NCBI GenBank assembly: GCA_030653435.1
Contig: JAURZI010000063.1
Coordinates: forward strand, 1-64,000
Direction of reading: 5' to 3'
DNA from: Methylovulum sp.
GTDB lineage: Bacteria; Pseudomonadota; Gammaproteobacteria; Methylococcales; Methylomonadaceae
DNA length: 64,000 nt
The number at the start of each line of letters is the position of its first letter. The first letter of the stretch is position 1. The position numbers were made by a program, and so were the translations under genes. The notes beneath the pieces are model-generated. The model saw only the letters and a list, made by a program, of their open reading frames with translations, searched no databases and was not told the DNA's origin. This document shows positions 20,201 to 28,148 of the stretch, in pieces.

Positions 20201-21096
20201 ATGAGACCTTGTCTAAAAATGCAGACACGGCGTTATATCAAGCTAAAAAACACGGGCGCAACCAATATCAGTTTTTTACCCCGACCATGCAGCAACAGTC
20301 CGAAAGGCGCATGCAAATTGAGCATGATTTAAGGCATGCCATAGCCCGCAATGAGTTGCTGGTTTATTTCCAACCCCAGGTGAACACGCAAACCGGGCAA
20401 ATTAATGGCGCAGAAGCGTTGCTGCGCTGGCAACACCCGGTTTGGGGCATGGTTTCGCCAGTTGAATTTATACCGGTGGCCGAGGAGTGCGGTTTAATCT
20501 TGCCTATAGGGGAGTGGGTGCTGGATCAGGCCGTCGCCGAAGCGCGGCAATGGCATGACGCTGGCTTTCCGCTAACGGTAGCCGTTAATTTGTCCCTGGC
20601 GCAATTTAGGGCCAATACCTTGTTTGGAAAAGTGCAGCAAACGCTGGAGCGTCATCAGATGCCGGCGCAATACCTGGAACTGGAACTGACTGAAAGCATC
20701 GCCATGCAGAATGCCGTGTTGGCGATAGAGATCACTGAGCAATTGTCCAGGCTCGGCATTAAACTGTCGATTGATGATTTTGGCACCGGCTATTCATCAC
20801 TGAGTTATCTGCAACGCTTTTCATTGCACAAGCTCAAGATAGACCAATCTTTCACGAGAAGCATGGTCGGCAACAAGGACAGTGAAAATATCGTTGACGC
20901 GATCATTAGCCTGGCAAAAAGCCTAAATTTAAAAACCATTGCGGAAGGGGTTGAAACCAAACAGCAACTGGCATTATTCCGGCAAAAAGCGTGTGATGAA
21001 ATCCAGGGCTATTACTTCAGCAAACCCATTCCTGCCGTTGAGTTTGTAGCCTTGATGAAGCGAGGCCTGGATGCTGGTTTAAGCGATAGCGGTTAA
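17239..21096 (+). CDS. Ethylene receptor-like sensor fused to PAS, GAF, GGDEF and EAL domains
   Basis: The protein has 1285 residues. The N-terminus (about 20-120) has three membrane helices closely matching the ethylene-binding domain of plant ETR1: SYFSIPLALGF (cf. AYFSIPLEL in ETR1) and ACGITH, giving Cys75 and His79 in the C-x-x-x-H copper site. The position of ETR1 Asp25 is Asn35 here. Next come a coiled coil (130-165), three PAS domains (about 170-535, each ending in a D-I-T/S-x-R-K type PAC), a GAF domain (545-690), a fourth PAS (705-830), GGDEF (835-1000) with intact GGDEF and an RxxD inhibitory site (REED), and EAL (1020-1275) with GAEALLRW, ELTES, IDDFGTGYSSL and AEGVET. Both cyclase and phosphodiesterase motifs look intact, so it could make or break c-di-GMP. 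Ethylene sensing is inference. Confidence 0.9.
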   Translation: MQDAIDFLFGTEGMMPHGYCFLWNPSLLWLLVISNSVTALSYFSIPLALGFFAYKRKDINFKWMLLLFSVFIFACGITHVLSVVTIWTPVYGLNGLAEAFTALVSVATAVLLWPLIPKALRIPSPSSLMRANARLEEEILYHKATKAQLSQLNTELDRLVDVRTQELQASEFRWKYAIEGSGDGLWDWNMIDSTVFFTKRWKEMLGFSEDEIGNGLEEWEQRIHAEDKARTFAIVQDYLDGKIPVYVCEHRVRCKDGGYKWILDRGIVVSRSEDGKPLRMIGTHTDITERKLAEQKNQQLGNILEQSINEIYIINSKTLKFEHVNQGAISNLGYSLDELKHMTPTDIKPELELGVFRDLIKPLLAGEQNQLRFDAIHQRKDGTRYPVEVCLQIYHNDPDYLVTICLDISQRKEMERSLVDERNLLSNLIDNIPDHIFYKNTAGEYVMCNKTVSSHFEESVGSIIGRNDFDLFAPELARLFRRQDADLLAQDQACVNKETISFPNGKQAVLETFKTPLKDSDGNVLGLIGISRDVTQRKAHEEKISRLSNFYACLSKINHAIVHINNQKELFATVCAVTASLQHVKLAWIGQPDPLSRFLIPVSVAGETQEYLTGLVVSVDPDVPEGRGSMGIAYRENRIVTVNDFQAEVGTTPLRAEADSRVVWGASCSVPILLNQQPYAVLNVYSNEKDFFDAAVLNLMAELSRDLSFALDSYAHEAARRFAEEQLELSAKVFRQSHEAIIITDKDNNIVSVNRAFTNITGYQEQEVIGKKPKILSAGRQDREFYRVLWDALLKNNFWQGELWNRHKNGTVYPEWLTISVVRDEANEIVHYIATFTDITLHKAAEQKIEHLAHYDVLTNLPNRLLLKSRVDYELIVAERYEKTFALLFIDLDHFKNINDSLGHSIGDQVLVAVAERLLACVREEDTVARLGGDEFNILLADGNGNAAALVANKVITALSAPILYQQYQLYITASIGIGIYPDNGDSYETLSKNADTALYQAKKHGRNQYQFFTPTMQQQSERRMQIEHDLRHAIARNELLVYFQPQVNTQTGQINGAEALLRWQHPVWGMVSPVEFIPVAEECGLILPIGEWVLDQAVAEARQWHDAGFPLTVAVNLSLAQFRANTLFGKVQQTLERHQMPAQYLELELTESIAMQNAVLAIEITEQLSRLGIKLSIDDFGTGYSSLSYLQRFSLHKLKIDQSFTRSMVGNKDSENIVDAIISLAKSLNLKTIAEGVETKQQLALFRQKACDEIQGYYFSKPIPAVEFVALMKRGLDAGLSDSG

Positions 21097-21111
21097 CCGG
21101 TAGGCGTAGGG

Positions 21112-21165
21112 TAGGCTACCGGTGCTGGTATCTGGGAGAGCTTCAGACCTTAAGCCGGTAGCCTA
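21112..21165. terminator. 11-bp inverted repeat between convergent genes
   Basis: TAGGCTACCGG (21112-21122) and CCGGTAGCCTA (21155-21165) are a perfect inverted pair. The second arm overlaps the 3' end of kdpE. The loop is about 32 nt and no T-run is obvious, so termination between the convergent genes is only possible. Confidence 0.3.
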
Positions 21166-21838
21166 TGCCCGATTCCGTCAGCAAATACTGCGGCTGGGTC
21201 GGGTCGGTTTCCAATTTTTGCCTGAGCTGGCTCATGTAAATCCGCAGATAATGCGAATTATCCCGATAAGACGGCCCCCATACTTCCTTGAGCAGGTATT
21301 GGTGCGTCAACACCTTGCCGGCGTTTTTCACCAGCACCGAGAACAACCGGTACTGGATAGGCGTCAGGTGGATGTCACGGTCGCCTACCCTGATCTGGCG
21401 CTTCATTAAATCGACATGCAGCGCACCGGTAGTGAACACGCCGTCCTGATCCTGCGCCGGACTGCTGACTGAATGGCGTAGCGCCACGCGGATCCGGGCC
21501 AGCAGTTCGCCCAGACCGAACGGCTTGGTCAGATAATCATCCGCCCCCGCATCCAGGGCGTCTATTTTATGCTGTTCGGTGCTGCGGGCGGACAAAATAA
21601 TGATCGGCATCGCCGACCATGCGCGTATGTTTTTGATGACGTCCACGCCGTCCATATCAGGTAATCCCAGATCAAGGATGATGAGGTCGGGTTTGCGTAC
21701 ACCGGCTTCGACGAGGCCTTGCCGTCCGCGATCAGCTTCATACACTTTGAAGTCATGGGCGCTAAGGCCGGTGCGCAAAAACAGGCGTATCGCCGGGTCA
21801 TCTTCGATCACCACAATTACAGGGCTAGTCTGGGCCAT
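21143..21838 (-). CDS. kdpE: KdpE response regulator
   Basis: The protein has 231 residues. An OmpR-type receiver (VVIEDDPAIR; phospho-acceptor Asp in ILDLGLPDMDG; LTKPFG) is followed by a winged-helix DNA-binding domain (LTPIQYRLFSVLVKNAGKVLTH ... YMSQLRQKLE ... GIGYRL). This closely follows KdpE. In E. coli, KdpE activates kdpFABC when KdpD phosphorylates it. It lies downstream of kdpD on the same strand with a 112-nt gap holding a REP-like hairpin. The kdpFABC genes lie about 6.5 kb away on the same strand. Confidence 0.93.
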   Translation of the reverse strand: MAQTSPVIVVIEDDPAIRLFLRTGLSAHDFKVYEADRGRQGLVEAGVRKPDLIILDLGLPDMDGVDVIKNIRAWSAMPIIILSARSTEQHKIDALDAGADDYLTKPFGLGELLARIRVALRHSVSSPAQDQDGVFTTGALHVDLMKRQIRVGDRDIHLTPIQYRLFSVLVKNAGKVLTHQYLLKEVWGPSYRDNSHYLRIYMSQLRQKLETDPTQPQYLLTESGIGYRLKV

Positions 21839-21890
21839 GGCCGTCCATCAATGGGGTTGCGTGAATGTCGTCCTCTGCGCTTAAAATCGT

Positions 21891-21924
21891 CTTCGTAGGG
21901 CGTGCCCGGCGCGCCCTACGAAGA
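21891..21924. repeat. REP-like hairpin, short form of family 1
   Basis: CTTCGTAGGGCGTGCC and GGCGCGCCCTACGAAG pair over 15 of 16 positions around a very short loop. It lies between kdpD and kdpE and could affect transcript level of kdpE. Confidence 0.75.
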
Positions 21925-21950
21925 AAAGAAAAACAGGAGTATGGCTGTTA

Positions 21951-24677
21951 TTACTCATCCATCATCGGCGGCGCATGGGTCAGCGGGATGGTGAACGAAA
22001 AGGCCGCGCCGCCCGTCTTCCGGTTTTGCGCCTGGATGCTCCCGCCATGCGCTACAACAATGGCTTTGCAAATAGCCAAACCTAAGCCCACCCCGCTTTG
22101 GGTCGCTTCGGGCTGGACACGGTAAAATTTTTCAAACAACTTACGTTCAAAGCCTGCCGGAATGCCCGGCCCCTGGTCGGCCACCGTGATATCCACGGCA
22201 GCGGTAGACGCTTCCGCGCTGATGGTCAACGCGCTGCCTTCCGGCGTGTAACGCAAGGCATTTTCCAATAGGTTGACCAACACTTGTTCGATCATCACGG
22301 CGTCTACATACACCATCGTCATGCCATCCGGCAATTTAACACTTACCGGACGGCCTGCCAGACGTTTTTGCAAGCGCGTCAACACGACGCCGACAATTTC
22401 GTCCAGCGGATACCATTGTCTGTTCAATTCCACCGCACCCGCATCCAGACGGGCCATATCCAGAATATTATTGACCAAGTTCGACATCCGTTGCGCTTCA
22501 TCGTAAATGGCGCGGCTTAGTTCAAGCTTGTCGGCCTCCTTGAGGTTTTGGGCTTCCTCCACTAAGGTGCTGGACGAGCCGACGATAGTTGCGAGCGGCG
22601 TACGCAAATCGTGGGAAATGGAACTGAGCAGCGAATTACGTAGGCGTTCGGCTTCCATTTCCACCTGGACTTTTCGGGCTTGCTCGGTCAGGCGCACACG
22701 GGTAATCGCCTGGGCAATCTGTCCGAGAAAAGTCTCCAGTAACTTCTGTTGTTCGGGCAGGAACACCCTGCGCAAATTAACCGGCAGTAAAACCAGCACC
22801 CCCAGCGTAGTCTCTTTATTGCTGAGTGGAAAATAAATGGCTTCTGCACCCGGCAAGGTGTTAGTGCCTTGGCCTGCGATTTCGTTATGGTCCATGACCC
22901 ATTGCGCCACGCTGAGGTCTGCTGCATGCAGGGATTCCGGCATATCCGGCCCCTGCGGATAACTGATGCGCCCATTGGCGTCGGGAAAAAGAATGACATT
23001 CCGGCTGCCGAATTCCGAATAAAGATGATGCACGGCGGTGCGGACGATGTCATGTTCGCTCTGGCTGGCGGTCAGATCCTTGCTCATCGCGTACAGCACC
23101 GTCGCACGCCGCTCCCTATGCCCAGCCACCTTGGCCTGGGAACGCACATTGGCCATCAGGTTGCTGATTAACATCGCCACGGTTAACATCGCCAGCAGCG
23201 TCACCAGATATTGGCTATCGGACACCGAAAAACTGAAATAAGGGGTCACGAAGAACAGGTCGAATATCGCCACGCCAAGGAAAGAGGCCAAGATGGATGG
23301 GCCGCGACCGAAACGCGTGGCAATAAAAACCACGCCCAGCAAAAACACCATAATCAAATTAGCCAACTCAAACCGGCCGAACATCAGATAAGACAGGATC
23401 GTGCTGGCGATAGTCACCGCCACGGCCCAGACATAGCCTTTTATAGTCTTATTGCGTGATCCCGGTTTGCCGCTAAGCCCAGGCAACGGTTTTTTTCGGT
23501 ACAGGGACGGCTCGGCTTTATTAGCGTTCTTGTCGGGTCTGGGGCTGCCCAACAGATAGAGGTTGATGTTATGGGCATCGCTAATCAGCATGTCCACGAC
23601 CGAGCCCAGCAACAAACGTTTCCAGCCCCGGCGGGTCGGTTTGCCCATGACGATCTTGGTGACATTCCGTTCATTGGCCAGCTTGATGATGGCGGCGCTC
23701 ATATCGGGCGCACTCAAGGTCACGGTTTCGGCGCCCAACTGCTCGGCTAGCCGCAAAATACGCAACACGCCATCGCGTTGCTCCGCCGACAAGCGTTGCA
23801 GTTCCGGCGTTTCCACATATACGACCAGCCATTCGGCCCGCAGGCTGTTGGCGAAGCGCTTACCGGCGCGGACCAGCCGTTCGGACAAGCCGTTCGGGCC
23901 TATGCACACCATAATGCGCTCACTGACTTGCCAGACTTCGCGAATAAAATGATTGTCGCGGTAGTCCAGCATCTGGGCATCGACACGGTTGGCGGTTTGC
24001 CGCAACGCCATTTCCCGCAGGGCGATCAGATTACCCTTGCGGAAAAAGTGTTTGACGGCTTCCTGCGCCTGTTGCGGCAAGTAAACCTTGCCGTCTTTAA
24101 GCCTGGCCAGCAGTTCGTCGGGCGGCAAGTCCACCAGTTCGAGTTCGTTGGCCTGTTCAAACACGGTATCCGGCACGGTTTCCCAAACCCGTATGCCGGA
24201 AATCTGGCTGATGTCGTCATTGAGGCTCTCCAGGTGCTGTACATTGAGCGCCGTATAGACATCAATACCGGCATCCAGCAGTTCTTCGATGTCCTGCCAA
24301 CGCTTGGGGTGCCTGCAACCCTGGGCATTCGTGTGCGCCAGTTCATCGACGAGGATGATTGAAGGTTTGCGCTTGAGCGCCGCATCCAGGTCGAACTCAT
24401 GCAATACCGTGCCCCGGTATTCAATTTGCCTGGTCGGCAATATGTCCAGCCCTTCCAGCAACGATGCTGTATCCTTGCGCCCATGCGTTTCCACCAGGCC
24501 AACGACAATGTCTATATTTTCCGCCCGTTTTTCCCGGGCGGCCAGCAACATCGCGTAAGTCTTGCCGACGCCGGCCGCCGCGCCAAAAAAAATCTTCAGC
24601 CGTCCACGGCTGGCGAGGCTTTGGTCGCGCTCGACGCGGGCTAGTAATTCGTCTGGGTCGGGGCGCTCATTGTGCAC
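21951..24677 (-). CDS. kdpD: KdpD osmosensitive K+ channel histidine kinase
   Basis: The protein has 908 residues from a GTG start at 24677; the nearby ATG is out of frame. The N-terminal KdpD domain has the P-loop GAAAGVGKT (32-40) and VDELAHTNAQG. A UspA-like domain follows (RIMVCIGPN, IVMGKPTRRGWKRLL at about 330-350), then four close membrane helices (about 400-500), a GAF-like region, and the histidine kinase core with SSISHDLRTPLATIVGSS (H-box), N-box LLENALRYTPEG and DQGPGIP/GVGLGLAICK. It senses low K+ or turgor and phosphorylates KdpE. The gene order NhaD-kdpD-kdpE on one strand suggests shared control of cation uptake and efflux. Confidence 0.95.
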   Translation of the reverse strand: MHNERPDPDELLARVERDQSLASRGRLKIFFGAAAGVGKTYAMLLAAREKRAENIDIVVGLVETHGRKDTASLLEGLDILPTRQIEYRGTVLHEFDLDAALKRKPSIILVDELAHTNAQGCRHPKRWQDIEELLDAGIDVYTALNVQHLESLNDDISQISGIRVWETVPDTVFEQANELELVDLPPDELLARLKDGKVYLPQQAQEAVKHFFRKGNLIALREMALRQTANRVDAQMLDYRDNHFIREVWQVSERIMVCIGPNGLSERLVRAGKRFANSLRAEWLVVYVETPELQRLSAEQRDGVLRILRLAEQLGAETVTLSAPDMSAAIIKLANERNVTKIVMGKPTRRGWKRLLLGSVVDMLISDAHNINLYLLGSPRPDKNANKAEPSLYRKKPLPGLSGKPGSRNKTIKGYVWAVAVTIASTILSYLMFGRFELANLIMVFLLGVVFIATRFGRGPSILASFLGVAIFDLFFVTPYFSFSVSDSQYLVTLLAMLTVAMLISNLMANVRSQAKVAGHRERRATVLYAMSKDLTASQSEHDIVRTAVHHLYSEFGSRNVILFPDANGRISYPQGPDMPESLHAADLSVAQWVMDHNEIAGQGTNTLPGAEAIYFPLSNKETTLGVLVLLPVNLRRVFLPEQQKLLETFLGQIAQAITRVRLTEQARKVQVEMEAERLRNSLLSSISHDLRTPLATIVGSSSTLVEEAQNLKEADKLELSRAIYDEAQRMSNLVNNILDMARLDAGAVELNRQWYPLDEIVGVVLTRLQKRLAGRPVSVKLPDGMTMVYVDAVMIEQVLVNLLENALRYTPEGSALTISAEASTAAVDITVADQGPGIPAGFERKLFEKFYRVQPEATQSGVGLGLAICKAIVVAHGGSIQAQNRKTGGAAFSFTIPLTHAPPMMDE

Positions 24678-24746
24678 AGGTTATTTCCACATTGTTAATG
24701 TAGGTACCATGGCTGCCCCCTATATTTGCCTTTGAAACAACTAGGA

Positions 24747-26249
24747 TTAGAAGTAGCGGCTATTAATAAGAAAATGCGTTAGGATGCTGGCGATATAGCC
24801 CAAAATAATGACAGGCGTCCACTTTAAATGGCTGGCAAAAGTATAAACCCCCTTGGTTTGCCCCATTAAACCGACTCCGGCGGCAGAACCGACGGACAAC
24901 ATGCTGCCGCCTACACCGGCTGTCAATGTTACTAGCAGCCATTGGCCTTGAGAAATATCGGGTGCCATAGTTAGCACTGCCAGCATAATCGTGCCGTTAT
25001 CAATAAAGGCCGAAGTGATGCCAACAAGAATGTTGGCCACAGTGGGATTCATTTCCCCGTACAAGTGTTGGGATGCTAGGCCCAGATAGCCAATAAAGCT
25101 TAATCCGCCAACAGCTACCATAACGCCATAAAAAAACAGTAGGGTATCCCACTCCAGGTTGGCAACTTTATTGAATACATCAAACGGTTGATCCAGGTTA
25201 ACTTCTTTTTTTGCCAATGCTCTTGGGTTATTCATGTATTTCATTGGTGCAAAATAATCGATCTTGGCAACTACCGTATCACGGGTGGCCTCATGCGCTG
25301 AGTTGATATTATGAGATGGTGTTTTTTGCATGTAATAACTAAAGAATTTGAGGTAGGTCAGTCCAAGCATCATACCTGCCGCAGGAGGGAGGTTGAGAAA
25401 GTTTTCAAAGCAGGTTGCCGTGGCGATTGTAAGTGCGAATAAGACTATGATGACAATACCGCCCCGCTTCATAGGTTGCGATTCCTTTACAGGCGCTGGT
25501 TTTTCTTTGGGAATAAAAAAGTGCATGATAGCGGCAGGCACTGCCAAGTTGACGACAGCGGGAATCAGCAACGAAAAGAAATCCTTAAACGGTACTACGC
25601 CTTTTTGCCAAACCAAAAGTGTGGTGATGTCACCAAATGGACTGAAAGAGCCACCAGCGTTAGATGCCACAACTATATTGATGCAAGATAGCGTAACAAA
25701 GCGTGGGCTGCTTTTTCCCATAGCTAAAATCACCGATCCCATAAGCAGGGCAGTAGTCAGGTTATTACAAACGGAGGAAATAAAAAAAGCCTGAAAACCG
25801 GTAATCCAGAACAACTGACGATAACTGAAATTTTTACTTAACAACCAGACACGCAAGCGCTCAAACACGCTACGGTCTTCCATGGCGTTCAGATAAGTCA
25901 TCGAAACCATGATAAAAAGAAACAACTCCGCGTAAGCTTCCAGACTGGTGCGGAATGCAATCCCCGCCTGTTCACTCATCCCGCCGCGGGCATAAACGGC
26001 AGCGATTAATATCCATATTACGCTTGCGGCAAATACCATGGGCTTAGATTTGCGTAATTCAGTAATTTCCTCGGTCATCGCAAGGAGATAGGCGATGGCA
26101 AACAAAATTAAAATAAGATAACCAACCCAGTGTTGTGTTAGGTCAAGCGGTTGGCTGGAGCTGCCAATGATTGTTTCGGCTGCTAAAGAGAGCGAAGGAA
26201 TGCCAAGAAATAATAAAACTTGCAGGAATAGCACAAAGCATTTGATCAT
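24747..26249 (-). CDS. nhaD: NhaD-type Na+/H+ antiporter
   Basis: The protein has 500 residues with about a dozen hydrophobic segments. An N-terminal signal-like segment (LFLQVLLFLGIPSLSLA) precedes the first helix. Conserved NhaD/ion-transporter features are FISSVCNNLTTALLMGSV, SNAGGSFSPFGDITTLLVWQKG, FIDNGTIM and GGSMLSVGSAAGVGLMG. NhaD exchanges Na+ or Li+ for H+ in the inner membrane. The start at 26249 has AGGAGC upstream. The stop lies 69 nt from kdpD, so read-through into kdpD is plausible. Placement among kdp genes suggests joint sodium/potassium homeostasis. Confidence 0.9.
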   Translation of the reverse strand: MIKCFVLFLQVLLFLGIPSLSLAAETIIGSSSQPLDLTQHWVGYLILILFAIAYLLAMTEEITELRKSKPMVFAASVIWILIAAVYARGGMSEQAGIAFRTSLEAYAELFLFIMVSMTYLNAMEDRSVFERLRVWLLSKNFSYRQLFWITGFQAFFISSVCNNLTTALLMGSVILAMGKSSPRFVTLSCINIVVASNAGGSFSPFGDITTLLVWQKGVVPFKDFFSLLIPAVVNLAVPAAIMHFFIPKEKPAPVKESQPMKRGGIVIIVLFALTIATATCFENFLNLPPAAGMMLGLTYLKFFSYYMQKTPSHNINSAHEATRDTVVAKIDYFAPMKYMNNPRALAKKEVNLDQPFDVFNKVANLEWDTLLFFYGVMVAVGGLSFIGYLGLASQHLYGEMNPTVANILVGITSAFIDNGTIMLAVLTMAPDISQGQWLLVTLTAGVGGSMLSVGSAAGVGLMGQTKGVYTFASHLKWTPVIILGYIASILTHFLINSRYF

Positions 26250-26325
26250 TCAGAAAGCTCCTAAGGATAGATGATGATTAGTAAAAGATACATCAATATA
26301 ACAAACTATCAGTAGTCATGATAGC

Positions 26326-26373
26326 AGCCATCATGCACACCAGCGTCAGTGCAACCAGCAATATCGTCCATGC
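26326..26373 (-). pseudogene. 48-bp kdpB relic
   Basis: This stretch matches the kdpB coding sequence at 30098-30145 at 43 of 48 positions in the same orientation. Its translation ([14 protein letters not shown]) matches the KdpB helix [14 protein letters not shown]. Nothing beyond it matches. It lies between nhaD and the K+ channel gene and is probably the remnant of a second kdpB copy or a small recombination scar. Confidence 0.6.
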
Positions 26374-26527
26374 TTAAGACAATAATCCCTACCGGTGAAA
26401 AAGGTGTGATAGCCATTCAGTTTTCCGTTAAATCAAAAATTAGGCCACATTAATAACTGAAGTTATCCAGCAATAACATGTTATCAGTAATGTGGTAAAG
26501 CTTAATTTGGAACTGAGTATTGTTGGC

Positions 26528-27010
26528 TTAACTGAACTGCGTTGAAGTCAGCTGTTTTTCGAGCACATCCATACGCTCGTGCAACCGGGCTAACTCGGCA
26601 AGAATCCGATCTTCTCCGGTTTGAATGTCACCGGCCTCCTGTTCAATGCGTCGGACGTTCTCTTCCAGGACATCCATATATCTGCCGATTAGTGTCACTG
26701 AAACCATTGCCGTGAACAATGAAAAAAACACCAGCCCAAATAAAATCAATGCGGCCGCTAACAAGCGCCCAAAAAAGGAAACCGGCACCACATCACCAAA
26801 ACCGACATGGGTCATCGTCACCCAGGCCGACCAGATGCCATCTAAGAGGGAGTTGATGTTCGGATCGATTAAAAAAAGCAGCAATCCGACCACCAAGGCC
26901 ACCATAACCGCAAGCAAGACCAAATAACCCAATTTCCTGGATCTGAAAAGGTCGATTATCAGGCGATTCCCCCAAAGAACCGCATTATGGCATTCAGCTA
27001 ATACGCGCAT
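26528..27010 (-). CDS. Two-TM potassium channel-like protein
   Basis: The protein has 160 residues. TM1 is at about 28-48 (LVLLAVMVALVVGLLLFLI), then a pore helix and a filter-like loop TMTHVGFGDVVP (67-73 is THVGFGD, a variant of TVGYGD), then TM2 at about 83-108. The C-terminus (115-157) is a coiled coil (DVLEENVRRIEQEAG, ILAELARLHERMDVLEKQL), likely the tetramer-forming cytoplasmic part. The AGGAGAG ribosome site is well spaced. Histidine and phenylalanine in the filter mean K+ selectivity is likely but not assured. It is part of the potassium region. Confidence 0.8.
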   Translation of the reverse strand: MRVLAECHNAVLWGNRLIIDLFRSRKLGYLVLLAVMVALVVGLLLFLIDPNINSLLDGIWSAWVTMTHVGFGDVVPVSFFGRLLAAALILFGLVFFSLFTAMVSVTLIGRYMDVLEENVRRIEQEAGDIQTGEDRILAELARLHERMDVLEKQLTSTQFS

Positions 27011-27045
27011 TTTTTGCTCTCCTGTCTAATGTGTTGTTGGACATA

Positions 27046-27414
27046 TCAGGCCACCCGCTCCGCGCAATAGGCCAATAGATGCGCTTGGCATGGGCTGTTC
27101 GGGGTAGAAGGCAGGGTCATGGCCTTTGGCAACCAGGATTGGTGCATTTTAACGCCTGCATTGGACATCAGTACGACTTCTACATCAGGGATGGCGCCGA
27201 TAAATTTGATTAATTTAAGTGCGGCTGGATGGGTCAGTTTGAGGCAAATTTTGGGTTTGACACTATGTTCGGTGATAAAACGGACTAAGTCGCCGAGCCC
27301 GGCGGGCGTGTTTTTGAAAGGTCTGGACAGGATGACTGCATCCTTGCCCAACAAGGCCACTAGCCATTCGTTTTGATCAGTGTTGTCGATTCCTACGTAA
27401 CATCGGTCGTTCAT
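27046..27414 (-). CDS. Degenerate IS110-type transposase N-terminal domain, standalone
   Basis: The ATG at 27414 gives 122 residues; the upstream ATG at 27456 lacks a better ribosome site. The sequence starts YVGIDNTDQNEWLVALLG, followed by PAGLGDLVRFI, a VEVVLMSNAGVKMHQSW strand and QAHLLAYCAER. This is the outline of the IS110-family DEDD N-terminal domain (VGID..., then ...V.NP..., then DA..LA..AE). The first Asp remains, but the expected Glu (here CLKLTH) and the later Asp residues are lost, so it should not be catalytic. No C-terminal transposase domain follows. It may be an insertion remnant or a domesticated protein. The family assignment is by eye. Confidence 0.4.
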   Translation of the reverse strand: MNDRCYVGIDNTDQNEWLVALLGKDAVILSRPFKNTPAGLGDLVRFITEHSVKPKICLKLTHPAALKLIKFIGAIPDVEVVLMSNAGVKMHQSWLPKAMTLPSTPNSPCQAHLLAYCAERVA

Positions 27415-27587
27415 TGTTTTACCCTGAGTTGTTAAAAACATGCTCAGTTTATGCAAATGCTTGTAAAAATGTTGTTAATATTTAGGCTCTGTATGTGTTT
27501 TAAGGTCTTTTTAAGTCACCGCCTCAAAGTTAAAAAATCGGGGAAGAAAAACGGGTATTTTGACCTATACTTTAGTAAATTTTCGAT

Positions 27588-27669
27588 TTTTCGTAGGTAC
27601 GCATCGCGTACCTTTTTAGCATGGTGATAAAAATCAATGTAAAAGGTACGCGATGCGTACCTACGAAAA
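27588..27669. repeat. 29-nt perfect inverted repeat, nested palindromes (family 2)
   Basis: The left arm 27588-27616 and right arm 27641-27669 are perfect reverse complements over 29 nt, with a 24-nt spacer. Each arm itself contains the palindrome GGTACGC-ATC-GCGTACC. A degenerate relative with similar right-hand flank (ATTGTGAC-GT ... AGTATA) is at about 54505-54612. The structure is typical of paired REP or MITE-like elements. The 378-bp gap around it (27457-27834) holds no supportable gene. Confidence 0.85.
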
Positions 27670-27834
27670 GTTGTAAAAACTGTATTGTGACTGTGCGAAG
27701 TATATAAACTTGCTGATCTGGGAGTGCAAACTCAGGTTTGTACTCCCAGAAAAGGCATTTGAAACCTTTAGCATCCAGCATTCAAAAAGACCTTGAAAAC
27801 CCATCCCGGTGTCTGGCTAGCTATGAAAATCCCC

Positions 27835-28134
27835 TCAGTAGGCACCGCCAACCAGCTTTTGCTCGCCGATAATGTTACCGTTTGCCAAGTCGCACAGCAC
27901 GAGCCAGCCTGAACCATCGCGCATCTCTATCTCATAACTGCCCAAAAAGTCGCCGTGCAGATAACGTATCCGTTGTTTGTCTAGCATGCCCGGATGCAAG
28001 AGCAATGCCCCGTGTCGGCAGGGTTCGAGGTAAACCTTGCTGGCAGGCAGGGCATAGCGGCCGGTGATATTGACCTCGGCGCCGGCAGCCTGCACAGAAG
28101 CCGCCAGTATCAGTAAGCTGTAGCGTAATTTCAT
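27835..28134 (-). CDS. Small secreted protein downstream of kdpC
   Basis: The chosen ATG at 28134 follows AGGAGT and gives 99 residues with a signal peptide (MKLRYSLLILAASVQAAGA). The mature part (about 80 residues, with YLEPCRHGALLLHPG, GSYEIEMRDGSGWLVLCDLANGNII) is reminiscent of PepSY-type small periplasmic domains, which end in a D..TG.I pattern, but the match is loose. Two cysteines may pair. It lies 14 nt after kdpC on the same strand, so it is likely transcribed with the Kdp operon. Its role is unknown. Confidence 0.7.
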   Translation of the reverse strand: MKLRYSLLILAASVQAAGAEVNITGRYALPASKVYLEPCRHGALLLHPGMLDKQRIRYLHGDFLGSYEIEMRDGSGWLVLCDLANGNIIGEQKLVGGAY

Positions 28135-28148
28135 CGAGGACTCCTGGC

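Noticed and set aside
23778-24362. Plus-strand frame of 194 codons opposite kdpD
   Set aside because: It is antisense to the conserved UspA and sensor part of kdpD, with no recognisable motif.
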